64,000 bases of DNA from Dryocola sp031988645 (GCF_051307045.1 NZ_CP150452.1:2232001-2296000), one strand, 5' to 3'. Numbered from the stretch's first letter, positions 16,797 to 25,909 are shown. Translations and numbers: made by a program. Notes: generated by a model from the sequence alone, not told the origin.

Positions 16797-17657
16797 ATGG
16801 CGCGGCATAATTTTCCCCTCAATACTGTTGATGCGTTTCTGGTCACCGCCAGGCATCTCAATCTTACTCGGGCGGCAAAAGAATTGTGCCTGACGCAAGG
16901 GGCGGTTAGCCGGAAGATTGCCACCCTTGAAGAGTGGCTGGGCTTTGCGTTGTTTGAACGTCATGCGCGGGGTTTATACCTTACCCCTCAGGGAAGCGCC
17001 CTGCTGCCGGATTTGCAAAACGCCTTTGCGAAGCTGCTGGACGTCGCCGACCGCGCCTGCCATAAGCCGAGCGTGATACGCCTGAAGGCGCCGACCTGCG
17101 CCATGCGCTGGCTGGTGCCGAAAATCATCCAGCTTGAGCTGCGCGCTCCGGATATCCAGGTCGCGCTCACCACCACCGTCGACCACGGCGTGAATTTCAA
17201 AAATGAACCCTACGATGTGGCGATTGTTTTTGGCCCGCATGCGAGGGCCGGCACGCTGCTTTTTGAAGAGATCCTGACGCCCGTCATCAGCCAGAGCCTG
17301 ATGCCCGCCGGGCCGCTGTCGGCCGAAGCCCTGCATCGTTTAACCTTCCTGCACCCCACCCGCGACCGTACGGACTGGTCGCTGTGGCTGGCCGACTATC
17401 CGGCGGCAAAACCCGCGATGCTTAAGAACCAGCACTTCGACACTATGGATCTGGCGATTAGCGCGGCCATTCAGGGATTCGGCATCGCCATCGCCGATGA
17501 AACCCTGGTGGCTGAAGATCTGCGCATGGGCAGGCTGGTGCGCCCTTTCGAACACAGCGTGAAAACGGGCGCAAGCTACCGCCTTACGCTGCGTCAGGGA
17601 AGTGAAAAAACCGCCGGGCTGGAAACGTTCTGCGAGAGTTTGTTGGCGCTAAGCTGA
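16797..17657 (+). CDS. LysR-family transcriptional regulator (GcvA-like)
   Basis: A 286-residue LysR-type regulator starting at ATG 16797, with GGAG six bases upstream. The N-terminal helix-turn-helix is NLTRAAKELCLTQGAVSRKI and is followed by the linker helix and a two-lobed co-inducer domain. Features such as LNTVDAFLVTARHL and the C-terminal GFGIAIADETLVAEDL resemble the GcvA/AmpR branch. It is divergent from the aminotransferase and binding-protein genes, which are its likely targets; the inducer is not known. Confidence 0.85.
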   Translation: MARHNFPLNTVDAFLVTARHLNLTRAAKELCLTQGAVSRKIATLEEWLGFALFERHARGLYLTPQGSALLPDLQNAFAKLLDVADRACHKPSVIRLKAPTCAMRWLVPKIIQLELRAPDIQVALTTTVDHGVNFKNEPYDVAIVFGPHARAGTLLFEEILTPVISQSLMPAGPLSAEALHRLTFLHPTRDRTDWSLWLADYPAAKPAMLKNQHFDTMDLAISAAIQGFGIAIADETLVAEDLRMGRLVRPFEHSVKTGASYRLTLRQGSEKTAGLETFCESLLALS

Positions 17658-17669
17658 TGGGGCGCAGCC

Positions 17670-17867
17670 TTAGCTGCCTTCCACCTGTATACATTTCGCT
17701 CCCGATGGCCCCGGAACGCTGCCGTAATTCAGATCCGGGCTGATCCCCTTCACCACTTCCGCCAGCGTGAGGTTGCATATTTCCATGCTGGGCATCGGCG
17801 TGACGTTCCATGAGACGTTTGAGCCGTAGCCGGAAGCCAGAAGCAGATAAAAATAGACCGTTGACAC
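17670..17867 (-). CDS. Small hypothetical protein, possibly secreted or membrane-anchored
   Basis: A 65-residue frame starting at GTG 17867, which has GGAG seven bases upstream; the longer ATG start at 17885 has no ribosome-binding site. The N-terminus (STVYFYLLLASGYGS) is hydrophobic and could be a weak signal or anchor. The remainder holds two cysteines (MEICNLT and GAKCIQVEG) that could pair in the periplasm. I do not recognise the family. It lies at the 3' end of the LysR gene, convergent with it. A chance frame is possible, but the ribosome-binding site and composition favour a real gene. Confidence 0.45.
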   Translation of the reverse strand: MSTVYFYLLLASGYGSNVSWNVTPMPSMEICNLTLAEVVKGISPDLNYGSVPGPSGAKCIQVEGS

Positions 17868-18000
17868 CTGATAACTCCAGAGCATGCATTGATACGTGGT
17901 TTAAAGACGGCGACATTATCCTTAAAACTAAAACAATCTTATAAATGAATGAGATGACAAAGGTGCCGGCCATTCGTTGAATGGCCTTACTGGCCTAAAC

Positions 18001-19515
18001 TTAATCCAGGCTAACCTGGTGCTTCATTACGCGTTTAAACAGCTGCATGCGGGTTCGCATAAAGCGATTGATTATTTTGAACCGCGCCTGTTGATTCACG
18101 CCCAGCAGCATCGTTCTGTCTTTGCGCCGCGTGCAGGCCGGCCAGCGTAGCTCGCCGGCAAGCTGTTCGCTTTGGGACGTCGCCGCGCGGGCAAACTCCG
18201 CCCAGTAATCGCAGACTTTGGCGCCGAAGGCGAGATCCCTTTCGTTCACGTACCCGCAGGCCGGCGGAGTAAGCAGCAGCGTGTTGAAGACATAAGGCAC
18301 TTCGTTGCCGTGCCAGGTGCCGTTGGCGTAGGTTTTGCGCTCGGCCTCGGCGACATAGTCGAAGTAATAGCGCCAGCAGGGCTGCCCGATGCGCTGCTGC
18401 GCCTGCATCACCACAAAGCCCATGGTGGTAAACGCCATATCGCGGCATACCTGGCGCCCCAGTTCGCTATCGCCTTTTACGCCGGGATAGAGCAATTTTA
18501 TCAGCCCCAGTCCGAAGCGTTTCTCACGGCGCAGCCGCTCGATCTGTCCGGCGAGGTCGATGCCGAAATAGCTCAGCACGCTCGCCTCATCGCTGTTGCT
18601 GCCGATCATTATCGGCATCGGATGCTGCCTGCCCGCGAAGAAGGTATCGAGCATCGGCTCAGGCAGCACGCGGTCGCCGCAGATGGGCGCGGGCCCGATG
18701 TTCAGCGGCGCCTCTAGCTGCCAGAATACGTCGGCCGGCAGCTCGCGCAGCTGTTCCGCCGTCGCGTCCTGCAGCCCGAAATGACGCGCCAGCGAAATCC
18801 CTTTTCTCAGCGCCTGGCTACGCTCGACGTCCGGCAGGGTGTAAGCGCTCTGGACGATCGCTTTATGGAATAGCCCGCCGGCAAGCGGCGAGGCTAAAAG
18901 CGAAAGAACGCTGCGCGCCCCGGCCGATTCGCCAAACAGCGTTACGTTACCGGCGTCGCCGCCAAAGGCGCGAATATTTTCCCGCACCCATTGCAACGCA
19001 AGTATCTGGTCCATCAGGGCAAAGTTATATACCGGGCCTGCGGCGTCTTCCCCCTCAAGGGCGGGATGCGCGAAAAAACCCAGGTGTCCGAGCCGGTAGT
19101 TGACGGAGACCAGCACCACGCCGCGCGAGGCGAACCCGCGGCCGTCATACGGCGTTAGCCCGCCGGCGCCGATGGTGTAACCGCCGCCGTGCAGCCAGAC
19201 CATCACCGGAAGCGGCTCCTCGCCGCTCGTTGCCGGAGCCCAGATATTCAGATAGAGGCAGTCCTCAGAAAACCGCCCCGGATCGCCGCCGCCCACGGCT
19301 TTGCAGTATTCCAGGCTTTGCCAGCTTGCGCAGGAAAACCGCGTGGCGAGCCTGACGCCCTCCCAGCCTGCCGCGGGAACGGGCGCGCGCCAGCGTAAAT
19401 CGCCGACGGGGGGTGCGGCGAAGGGGATGCCGCGAAAGACGACGCATTCCCCTTCCGTGGTGCCGGCAAGCGTGCCCTGCGCCACTTCAACCAACGGCAT
19501 TTCAGGCTGTTCCAT
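18001..19515 (-). CDS. Type B carboxylesterase/lipase family protein
   Basis: A 504-residue alpha/beta-hydrolase of the carboxylesterase type B (para-nitrobenzyl esterase) family. The oxyanion motif WLHGGGYTIGAG, nucleophile elbow FGESAGARS, acid region SNSDEASVLSYFG and the catalytic histidine near GTWHGNEVPYVF are all in the expected order. No signal peptide is visible. The ATG at 19515 is preferred over the upstream TTG at 19536 because AAGGAA lies six bases before it. It follows ydcJ on the same strand with a short gap. The natural ester substrate is unknown. In E. coli no esterase lies here, so it belongs to the inserted material between ydcJ and opgD. Confidence 0.85.
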   Translation of the reverse strand: MEQPEMPLVEVAQGTLAGTTEGECVVFRGIPFAAPPVGDLRWRAPVPAAGWEGVRLATRFSCASWQSLEYCKAVGGGDPGRFSEDCLYLNIWAPATSGEEPLPVMVWLHGGGYTIGAGGLTPYDGRGFASRGVVLVSVNYRLGHLGFFAHPALEGEDAAGPVYNFALMDQILALQWVRENIRAFGGDAGNVTLFGESAGARSVLSLLASPLAGGLFHKAIVQSAYTLPDVERSQALRKGISLARHFGLQDATAEQLRELPADVFWQLEAPLNIGPAPICGDRVLPEPMLDTFFAGRQHPMPIMIGSNSDEASVLSYFGIDLAGQIERLRREKRFGLGLIKLLYPGVKGDSELGRQVCRDMAFTTMGFVVMQAQQRIGQPCWRYYFDYVAEAERKTYANGTWHGNEVPYVFNTLLLTPPACGYVNERDLAFGAKVCDYWAEFARAATSQSEQLAGELRWPACTRRKDRTMLLGVNQQARFKIINRFMRTRMQLFKRVMKHQVSLD

Positions 19516-19554
19516 CTGCGGTTCCTTGCTGTTCAATCCTTTACAGTAGCGCGT

Positions 19555-20898
19555 TCAGAGCAAACCGCAACGCCGCCTGCTGCGGTCTTCGGCCTGCTGG
19601 TAAAGCTCAAACTCGTTGGCGACCGGCGCGCCGAGCGCCTGCTCAAAGGCCTCGCGGCTGGCATGGCCGTGGCTGCGGGCGCCGCCTTCGCCGCCCAGAT
19701 TAGACTGGAAAATCCCCGCGGCGCTCACCGGCAGAAAATCTTCATAGGTTATAGGCTGCGCCACCAGCCAGCCGCGCTCGATTAACAGCTGCGGATCGTC
19801 GCCGGGCTTTATCCCCGAGCGGTGCATCTCCCCGGTTGGCGTTAAGCGATAGCGGAAATAGGCCAGCGCCTGGCGACGCAGCAGCGTATCGCTGTCCGGC
19901 AGGCGGCTGAACACCTCCTGCAGGTGGTGCTGATGGCTGAGGTTGTCCTTGCCGTTGCCCGCCGCGAGCAGCAGTTCGTCATACAGGGCGCGTCCTTTCG
20001 GCGTTAACGCCACGCCCCGCTGTTCGATTTCGCCAAACCGTGCCGTGTGCGTTCCGTGATGCTCACCGGCAAATAAAATCGGCTCCTCCAGCGCCTTAAA
20101 GCTGGTCTGGCGCAGCAAAATCGGAAATTCGCGGCGCGGCGGCCCTTCAATTATCGCTTTAGGCGAGATGCCGTATTCCGGCATCAGCGCCTGCACGCGG
20201 TCAATATCCAGCGTTCGCGGCGTCAGGTGATTGATATGGCAGCCCTGAAAACAGACCACGTCGGCTATCAGCCGGTGCTGATCGTGCAGCGCCTGGTAGG
20301 TCTGCGCATCAACGGTCGCATGGCTGTGCCAGCGAAACGTCTCCAGCGCCTCCTCGACAAACTCGCAGGCCTGGGCTTCATGCAAACCGCCCTGCCGATC
20401 ATAAATATCAAGCAGCGCCCGGCAGCGCGGGGTGAAAATATCTCGTTTCGCGAGGATGGCCGCCGCTTTCTTGCGCAGGGATACGTCTTCAATAAGCTCA
20501 AGGCGCAGCAGCGAAGTGAACACCCGGAAAGGGTTACGGGCCAGCGCAGTATCCTCTATCGGGCGAAAGGCGGTGGAGTGTACCGGCACGCCCGCCTGCG
20601 AAAGATCGTAATAGCCGACCGGCAGCATGCCCATAACGGCAAAAATCCGGCGCAGGGTCGCCAGCTCCTCCGCTTTGCCGACGCGAATCGCCCCGTGGCG
20701 TTCCACGTTAAGCCTTGCCAGTTCGTCAGCGTTTTCCAGCTGTTGCTGCAGCTCCGGGTCGTTTTCCAGAACCGCGAGGTTCACATCGGCGACCAATTCT
20801 AACAGCGTGCCGTACTGAGGCACCTCTTGCTGGTACATCGCCGACATTGCGTGCGAAAATTTTTCCCGAATCTCATCAGCCGTGATGTTGTTCGCCAT
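19555..20898 (-). CDS. ydcJ: YdcJ, DUF1338/HglS-type 2-oxoadipate dioxygenase-like protein
   Basis: A 447-residue protein, identical in length to E. coli YdcJ when started at ATG 20898 (MANNITADEIREKFSHAMSA). The DUF1338 family includes HglS, an iron-dependent enzyme converting 2-oxoadipate to D-2-hydroxyglutarate. Likely metal histidines are in NVERHGAIRVG and CHINHLTPRTLDI, and the distal Glu in RFGEIEQRGVALTPKG. The physiological reaction in enterobacteria is not settled. It is divergent from ydcI, the LysR-type regulator that accompanies it in E. coli as well. Confidence 0.92.
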   Translation of the reverse strand: MANNITADEIREKFSHAMSAMYQQEVPQYGTLLELVADVNLAVLENDPELQQQLENADELARLNVERHGAIRVGKAEELATLRRIFAVMGMLPVGYYDLSQAGVPVHSTAFRPIEDTALARNPFRVFTSLLRLELIEDVSLRKKAAAILAKRDIFTPRCRALLDIYDRQGGLHEAQACEFVEEALETFRWHSHATVDAQTYQALHDQHRLIADVVCFQGCHINHLTPRTLDIDRVQALMPEYGISPKAIIEGPPRREFPILLRQTSFKALEEPILFAGEHHGTHTARFGEIEQRGVALTPKGRALYDELLLAAGNGKDNLSHQHHLQEVFSRLPDSDTLLRRQALAYFRYRLTPTGEMHRSGIKPGDDPQLLIERGWLVAQPITYEDFLPVSAAGIFQSNLGGEGGARSHGHASREAFEQALGAPVANEFELYQQAEDRSRRRCGLL

Positions 20899-21148
20899 GA
20901 TGTCGTGTCTCCAGTGGATATTGCTGAAAGCGTAGAGTCTGGGAAGGCACTCAGGGCGAAGAATTTGCGTTTTGTGATCTGCTTTACAGCGGTGCGAAAT
21001 CAGTAATGCTAACCGCGACTTAAATAAGCTGCGGCGCGATAAAGCCGGCGGGCTATATTGCGGAATTGTTAACATTATTTTGCTAGCAAGTTATCATAAT
21101 TAAACAACTTATCTTGTCACCGCCTGCGGTCTGTTTTTAACATCGCTT

Positions 21149-22072
21149 ATGGAAAAAAATGGTCTTTTCAGTCAGCGCATTCGCTTGCGCCATCTCCACA
21201 CTTTCGTAGCCGTCGCTCAGCAGGGAACACTGGGGCGGGCGGCTGAAACCCTTAATCTGAGTCAACCGGCGCTCTCCAAAACCCTTAACGAGCTGGAGCA
21301 GCTGACCGGCACGCGCCTGTTCGACCGCGGGCGGTTAGGGGCGCAGCTTACGCTGATGGGGGAGCAGTTCCTCACTCACGCCGTCAAGGTGCTTGACGCG
21401 CTCAACCACGCCGGGCAGTCCCTGACCCGCAGAGATGACCAGCCCTGCTCCGTGGTCAGAATCGGCGCCTTGCCTACCGCAGCGCTGGGCATCCTGCCCG
21501 CGGTTATCGGGCAGTTTCACCGGCAGCAAAGCGATGTCACGCTTCAGGTCGGCACCATGAACAACACCATGCTGCTGGCGGGGCTGAAATCCGGCGAGCT
21601 GGATTTGGGCATCGGCCGCATGTCCGACCCGGAGCTGATGACCGGGCTGAATTACGAGCTGCTGTTCCTCGAGTCGCTAAAGCTGGTGGTGCGTCCGGGC
21701 CACCCTATCCTGCAGGAAAATATTACCTTAAGCCGGATAATGGAGTGGCCGGTGGTGGTTTCCCCGCAGGGCACGGTTCCACGCCAGAATGCCGAAACGC
21801 TGCTTGCAAGCCAGGGATGCAAGCTCCCGGCAACCTGCATCGAAACCCTGTCCGCCTCGCTTTCGCGCCAGCTGACGGTGGATTACAACTACGTCTGGTT
21901 TGTGCCCTCCGGCGCGGTCAAAGAGGATTTACGCCAGGGCACGCTAACGGCCCTGCCGATTGCCGCACAGGGCGCGGGAGAGCCGATTGGGATCCTGACG
22001 CGCGTGGATGCCACGCTATCGCCGGGCGCGCAAATTCTGCTGGCTTCGATTCGGAAATCTATGCCCGGCTAA
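21149..22072 (+). CDS. ydcI: YdcI, LysR-family regulator (PcaQ-like)
   Basis: A 307-residue LysR-type regulator, the same length as E. coli YdcI and highly similar throughout. The helix-turn-helix is GTLGRAAETLNLSQPALSKT, and the effector domain keeps RIGALPTAALGILP, GIGRMSDPELMTGLNYEL and the GEPIGILTRVDAT tail. It is divergent from ydcJ. YdcI has been linked to acid and stationary-phase stress in Salmonella and E. coli. Its stop codon overlaps the smrA stop by four bases; no terminator lies between the two convergent genes. Confidence 0.93.
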   Translation: MEKNGLFSQRIRLRHLHTFVAVAQQGTLGRAAETLNLSQPALSKTLNELEQLTGTRLFDRGRLGAQLTLMGEQFLTHAVKVLDALNHAGQSLTRRDDQPCSVVRIGALPTAALGILPAVIGQFHRQQSDVTLQVGTMNNTMLLAGLKSGELDLGIGRMSDPELMTGLNYELLFLESLKLVVRPGHPILQENITLSRIMEWPVVVSPQGTVPRQNAETLLASQGCKLPATCIETLSASLSRQLTVDYNYVWFVPSGAVKEDLRQGTLTALPIAAQGAGEPIGILTRVDATLSPGAQILLASIRKSMPG

Positions 22073-22632
22073 CGGCTGCGTTTCGCGTGGCGCTCCCGGT
22101 TTTCAAGCCTGGCCTGAGGCGATTTTTTTAGCGCCACGTAGCAGGCGCCGCTGCCGCCGTGGTGCGGCATCGCGCTGCAGAAAGCCTGCACTTCATCAAA
22201 TTCCGGCAGCCAGCGCGCCAGATAGCTGCGCACAATATTGGCGTGGGAGCGATCTTCGCGGCCTTTGCCGTGAACGATGAGCAGGTTGCGCAACCCTTCC
22301 TGTTTCGCCTGCTGCAGCCAGGCAAACAGCATCTGGCGGCACTGCTCAACGGGCTGGTGCAGCAGATTGAGGCTCGCCTGCTGGCCGTATTTACCCAGGC
22401 GAAGCTTGTCGAGCACGCCGGTTTGCAGCCCTTCGCGTTTAAACTCCAGCGGCGTGCCCAGCGGCACGATATCCAGATAGTCGGTGGTCAGAAAGTTATC
22501 GAGCTGCACAGCGTCGATTTTTTGCAGGGGTTTTGCTTTGGCAGGTTTGAGCCACTGGCTGCTGGTACAGTTTTTCAGCGGTTTGACATCCTCCATGGCG
22601 TCGAGAAACAGCGCTTTGTCGTCAAGGTTCAT
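22069..22632 (-). CDS. smrA: SmrA, small MutS-related (Smr) domain endonuclease
   Basis: A 187-residue protein of the same length as E. coli SmrA (YdaL). The C-terminal Smr domain is shown by LNLLHQPVEQCRQMLFAWLQ, LLIVHGKGR and HHGGSGACYVALKK; the H-G-K-G and G-x-G elements are the family's nuclease signature. The start at 22632 has GGAGGA six bases upstream. In E. coli smrA is next to the McaS small RNA gene, and the same pairing is seen here. Smr domains nick or bind nucleic acid; the cellular role of SmrA is not established. Confidence 0.92.
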   Translation of the reverse strand: MNLDDKALFLDAMEDVKPLKNCTSSQWLKPAKAKPLQKIDAVQLDNFLTTDYLDIVPLGTPLEFKREGLQTGVLDKLRLGKYGQQASLNLLHQPVEQCRQMLFAWLQQAKQEGLRNLLIVHGKGREDRSHANIVRSYLARWLPEFDEVQAFCSAMPHHGGSGACYVALKKSPQARLENRERHAKRSR

Positions 22633-22794
22633 GGAAAGTCCTCCAGGCTCGTCTTCGCTGTGTACTATAGCCGCCGAACTGCCGTGGCTCAATATCAGCG
22701 GCCGCGGCAATGGCTGCCCGACACGGGCAAATAATGCTCAGCAAGGTTATTTTTATTTCACTTGTTAATAAGAAATATATTGCATATGCAAAAG

Positions 22795-22810
22795 CGTGAA
22801 ACTAATCACC
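22795..22810. promoter_or_regulatory. CRP-binding site candidate upstream of mcaS
   Basis: CGTGA-N6-TCACC matches the CRP consensus TGTGA-N6-TCACA at eight of ten core positions and sits about 35 bases before a TATAAA -10 element (22842-22847). E. coli McaS is CRP-activated, so the site makes biological sense. The exact spacing to the transcript start is uncertain. Confidence 0.55.
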
Positions 22811-22852
22811 TGGATAACCATGCATTTTTTTCAGAAATGGCTATAAATAACA

Positions 22853-22943
22853 GTAGCCCGAAACAGGAATATAACAGGGTCTAAACAGGAAGCATTGCTG
22901 TGTGTACTGGGGTCAGACTGATGTCGTCTGGCCCCCTTTTTTT
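22853..22943 (+). ncRNA. mcaS: McaS-like Hfq-dependent small RNA
   Basis: The segment GCATTGCTGTGTGTACTG (from about 22891), followed by a long terminator hairpin, mirrors the 3' half of E. coli McaS, which carries GCACTGCTGTGTGTACTG and then its terminator stem. Here the stem is GGGGTCAGAC/GTCTGGCCCC (22909-22935) with the same TGATGTC-like loop, and ends in a seven-T tract. The 5' half is poorly conserved, and the start is placed by a TATAAA box. Position next to smrA also matches E. coli. McaS controls motility and biofilm genes (flhD, pgaA, csgD) and titrates CsrA; conservation of those targets here is inference. Confidence 0.75.
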
Positions 22944-23325
22944 AACGGCGAATGGATATATTTTATTCTTGCTTTTCGCTTAGTTATCAGCCGCGCCCAA
23001 ACAATTAACCCTGCTGACGACAAAATGAGCGCCCAAATAGAGCGGGCGGGAAAATACTGCGCAAAAAACGATCGAATATATCTTTTCATCATCAATCGTT
23101 ATGCCGGCGCCTATTTAAAATAGCTGCTTTATAAATCGTTATTTTCCGTCTTATTTAAACATTGTTCAAAAAATGAATATTTTGTCGAGCGGACCTACGC
23201 GGCAAATACCACAAAGTTTTAAAGGCTTCCCTACCCTTTTTGGGTGTCTGGCGGCTTCCGCTGACGGCATGGTATCTTAGCGGCCGGTGGGGTTTACCCG
23301 CGCGAGGATGAACAAGGAGCGCATA
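22944..23325. other. Intergenic region between mcaS and ogt
   Basis: No confident gene lies here. The stretch is moderately A+T-rich and must hold the ogt promoter, but no clear -35/-10 pair stands out. A 60-codon minus-strand frame (22913-23095) with one hydrophobic segment lacks a ribosome-binding site and runs antisense into the McaS terminator, so I do not call it. Confidence 0.5.
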
Positions 23326-23841
23326 ATGCTGACACTGCTTGAAGACAAGATTGCCACGCCGCTTGGGCCGCTATGGATACTGTGCGATGAGCAGTTCAGG
23401 CTGCGCGCCGTGGAGTGGGAAGAACACAGCGACCGTATGGTGCAGCTGCTGAATATTCACTACCGGGCCGAAGGTTACCAGCGCGTCGGCAGTCAAAATC
23501 CCGGCGGCATGAGCGACAGGCTGCGCGACTACTTCGACGGCGATTTGAGCATCATTGAGGATCTGCCGACCGCGACTGCCGGCACGCCGTTCCAGCGCGA
23601 AGTATGGCAAGCGCTGCGCGCCATACCCTGCGGACAGGTCATGCACTATGGACAGCTGGCGGAGCAGCTTGGCCGCGCGAGTGCGGCGCGGGCCGTCGGA
23701 GCGGCCAACGGCTCTAATCCGGTAAGTATCGTGGTGCCCTGCCATCGCGTTATCGGGCGCAACGGCACCATGACGGGTTATGCCGGTGGCGTAACCCGTA
23801 AAGAGTGGCTTTTGCGGCATGAAGGCTATTTGCTGCTGTAG
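23326..23841 (+). CDS. ogt: Ogt, methylated-DNA--[protein]-cysteine S-methyltransferase
   Basis: A 171-residue constitutive O6-alkylguanine/O4-alkylthymine DNA repair protein, same length as E. coli Ogt. It transfers the alkyl group irreversibly to the cysteine in IVVPCHRVIGR. The helix-turn-helix DNA-binding segment GQLAEQLGRASAARAVGAAN and the GYAGGVTRKEWLLRHE tail are intact. The ATG at 23326 has AAGGAG upstream and gives the E. coli length; an upstream in-frame start at 23287 lacks such a site. It precedes fnr in the conserved ogt-fnr-uspE order. Confidence 0.95.
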   Translation: MLTLLEDKIATPLGPLWILCDEQFRLRAVEWEEHSDRMVQLLNIHYRAEGYQRVGSQNPGGMSDRLRDYFDGDLSIIEDLPTATAGTPFQREVWQALRAIPCGQVMHYGQLAEQLGRASAARAVGAANGSNPVSIVVPCHRVIGRNGTMTGYAGGVTRKEWLLRHEGYLLL

Positions 23842-24017
23842 GCAAGCGGGTTGTTTTCAAAGCGGGAATTAAGCCATAAATGCGGTGGCAATTCGCGAGC
23901 TTAATCAGATAATAACTGTCTTATCAATAAGATGGCGATGAAAATTACATTTTGAATACCATTATATTCTCAATGGGGTTTCGCCATACTTACCTGCTCA
24001 GCAAAAAGATGTTAAAA

Positions 24018-24031
24018 TTGACCAATATCAA
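24018..24031. promoter_or_regulatory. FNR box upstream of fnr
   Basis: TTGACCAATATCAA matches the FNR consensus TTGAT-N4-ATCAA at nine of ten positions, 19 bases before the fnr start codon. The E. coli fnr gene is autorepressed from such a site, and the position here fits the same role. Confidence 0.8.
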
Positions 24032-24050
24032 TTACGGCCTGAGCATATCT

Positions 24051-24803
24051 ATGATCCCTGAAAAGCGAATTATTCGACGCATTCAGTCTGGCGGTTGTGC
24101 TATCCATTGTCAGGATTGCAGCATCAGCCAATTATGCATCCCTTTTACGCTCAACGAGCATGAGCTTGATCAACTTGATAATATCATCGAGCGTAAAAAG
24201 CCTATCCAAAAGGGACAAACCCTGTTTAAAGCGGGTGACGAACTGAAATCGCTGTACGCCATTCGTTCAGGGACCATTAAAAGCTACACCATCACCGAAC
24301 AGGGCGACGAGCAAATTACCGGCTTCCACCTTGCCGGCGATCTGGTCGGCTTCGACGCTATCGGCACCGGGCATCACCCAAGCTTCGCCCAGGCGCTCGA
24401 AACGTCCATGGTTTGCGAAATTCCGTTCGAAACGCTGGATGATTTGTCCGGCAAGATGCCGAACCTGCGCCAGCAGATGATGCGTTTAATGAGCGGCGAG
24501 ATCAAAGGCGATCAGGATATGATCCTGCTGCTTTCCAAGAAGAATGCGGAAGAGCGTCTGGCGGCCTTTGTTTATAACCTTTCGCGTCGCTTCGCGCAGC
24601 GCGGCTTCTCGCCTCGCGAATTCCGCCTGACCATGACCCGCGGCGACATCGGTAACTATCTTGGCTTAACCGTGGAAACCATCAGCCGCCTGCTGGGTCG
24701 TTTCCAGAAAAGCGGCATGCTGGCGGTTAAAGGCAAGTACATTACGATTGAAAATATCGAGCTGCTGTCGCAGCTTGCTGGTCAATCGCGTAGCGTCGCC
24801 TGA
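24051..24803 (+). CDS. fnr: FNR, oxygen-sensing global regulator of anaerobic metabolism
   Basis: A 250-residue CRP-family regulator, identical in length to E. coli FNR. The four cysteines that ligate the oxygen-labile [4Fe-4S] cluster are all present: Cys20, Cys23 and Cys29 in CQDCSISQLC and Cys122 in SMVCEIPF (a further Cys16 is also conserved). The C-terminal helix-turn-helix is GDIGNYLGLTVETISRLLGR, with the recognition-helix residues of FNR. When oxygen is absent the cluster drives dimerisation and DNA binding. Among genes in this window, ogt and uspE are its conserved neighbours rather than obvious targets. Confidence 0.98.
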   Translation: MIPEKRIIRRIQSGGCAIHCQDCSISQLCIPFTLNEHELDQLDNIIERKKPIQKGQTLFKAGDELKSLYAIRSGTIKSYTITEQGDEQITGFHLAGDLVGFDAIGTGHHPSFAQALETSMVCEIPFETLDDLSGKMPNLRQQMMRLMSGEIKGDQDMILLLSKKNAEERLAAFVYNLSRRFAQRGFSPREFRLTMTRGDIGNYLGLTVETISRLLGRFQKSGMLAVKGKYITIENIELLSQLAGQSRSVA

Positions 24804-24939
24804 TAAACCCTGACCTTTGCCGGATCGCTAATATTTTCTATGTTTTTGATCCGGCAACGGCTTCTCACCTGTTTCATTCTCTTCTTATAGGTTAATCTTA
24901 CTTAACAGACTGTGGTTAAGCAGTTGTAAGGAGACCTGT

Positions 24940-25891
24940 ATGGCAAAGTATCAAAACATGCTAGTCGTGATTGATCCCAATCAGGACGACCAACCTGCCC
25001 TGCGGCGTGCCGTTTATTTGCACCAAAGGATTGGCGGCAGAATTAAGGCGTTTTTGCCTATCTATGACTTTTCCTATGAAATGACCACCCTTCTGTCGCC
25101 GGATGAACGCACCGCTATGCGTAAAGGCGTGATCAGCCAGCGTGCGGCCTGGATTAAAGAACAGGCCCAGTATTACATCGAAGCCGGCGTGCCCGTTGAA
25201 ATTAAAGTGGTATGGCATAACCGACCTTTCGAAGCCATTATTCAGGAAGTCATCAGCGGCGGTCACGACCTGCTGCTGAAAATGACCCACCAGCACGACA
25301 AGCTTGAGGCGGTGATTTTCACCCCGACCGACTGGCATCTGCTGCGTAAATGCCCATGCCCGGTGTGGATGGTGAACGAGAAGCCCTGGCCGGAAGGCGG
25401 CAAGGCGCTGGTCGCGGTAAACCTTGCCAGCGAAGAGCAGTATCATAACGCCCTTAACGAGAAGTTAGTCAAAGAAACCCTGCGCCTCGCGGATGACATC
25501 AACCACACTGAGGTTCATCTGGTCGGCGCCTATCCGGTTACCCCTATCAATATCGCCATCGAACTGCCCGATTTTGATCCAAGCGTCTATAACGACGCCA
25601 TTCGCGGCCAGCACCTGGTGGCGATGAAGGGCCATCCGTCAGCAGTTCGGCATCGATGAGAAAATGACCCACGTCGAAAAGGGGCTGCCTGAAGAGGTTA
25701 TCCCGGATTTGGCGGAGCATCTGCAGGCCGGGATCGTCGTGCTGGGAACCGTAGGACGCACCGGGCTTTCCGCCGCGTTCCTCGGCAACACCGCAGAGCA
25801 GGTTATCGACCATTTACGCTGCGACCTTTTAGTCATCAAGCCTGATGAATATCAGACCCCCGTTGAATTAGACGATGATGAAGACGATTAA
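24940..25891 (+). CDS. uspE: UspE, tandem universal stress protein, frameshifted as sequenced
   Basis: UspE has two consecutive Usp domains; E. coli UspE is 316 residues, and the repaired gene here is also 316. The first frame ends at 25659 within the second domain; one base removed from the GGG of GGGCC at 25629-25633 restores AIRQQFGIDEKMTHVEKGLP and carries the frame to 25891. Conserved parts include LVVIDPNQDDQPALRRAV, FTPTDWHLLRKCPCPVWMV and GTVGRTGLSAAFLGNTAEQV. AAGGAG precedes the ATG. UspE is linked to stress survival, adhesion and motility. I regard the frameshift as likely sequencing error. Confidence 0.9.
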
Positions 25892-25909
25892 CGCGCCGTC
25901 AGAATAAAT

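Noticed and set aside
22913..23095. Minus-strand 60-codon frame with one membrane-like segment
   Set aside because: No ribosome-binding site before its ATG, and it runs antisense through the McaS terminator; probably chance.
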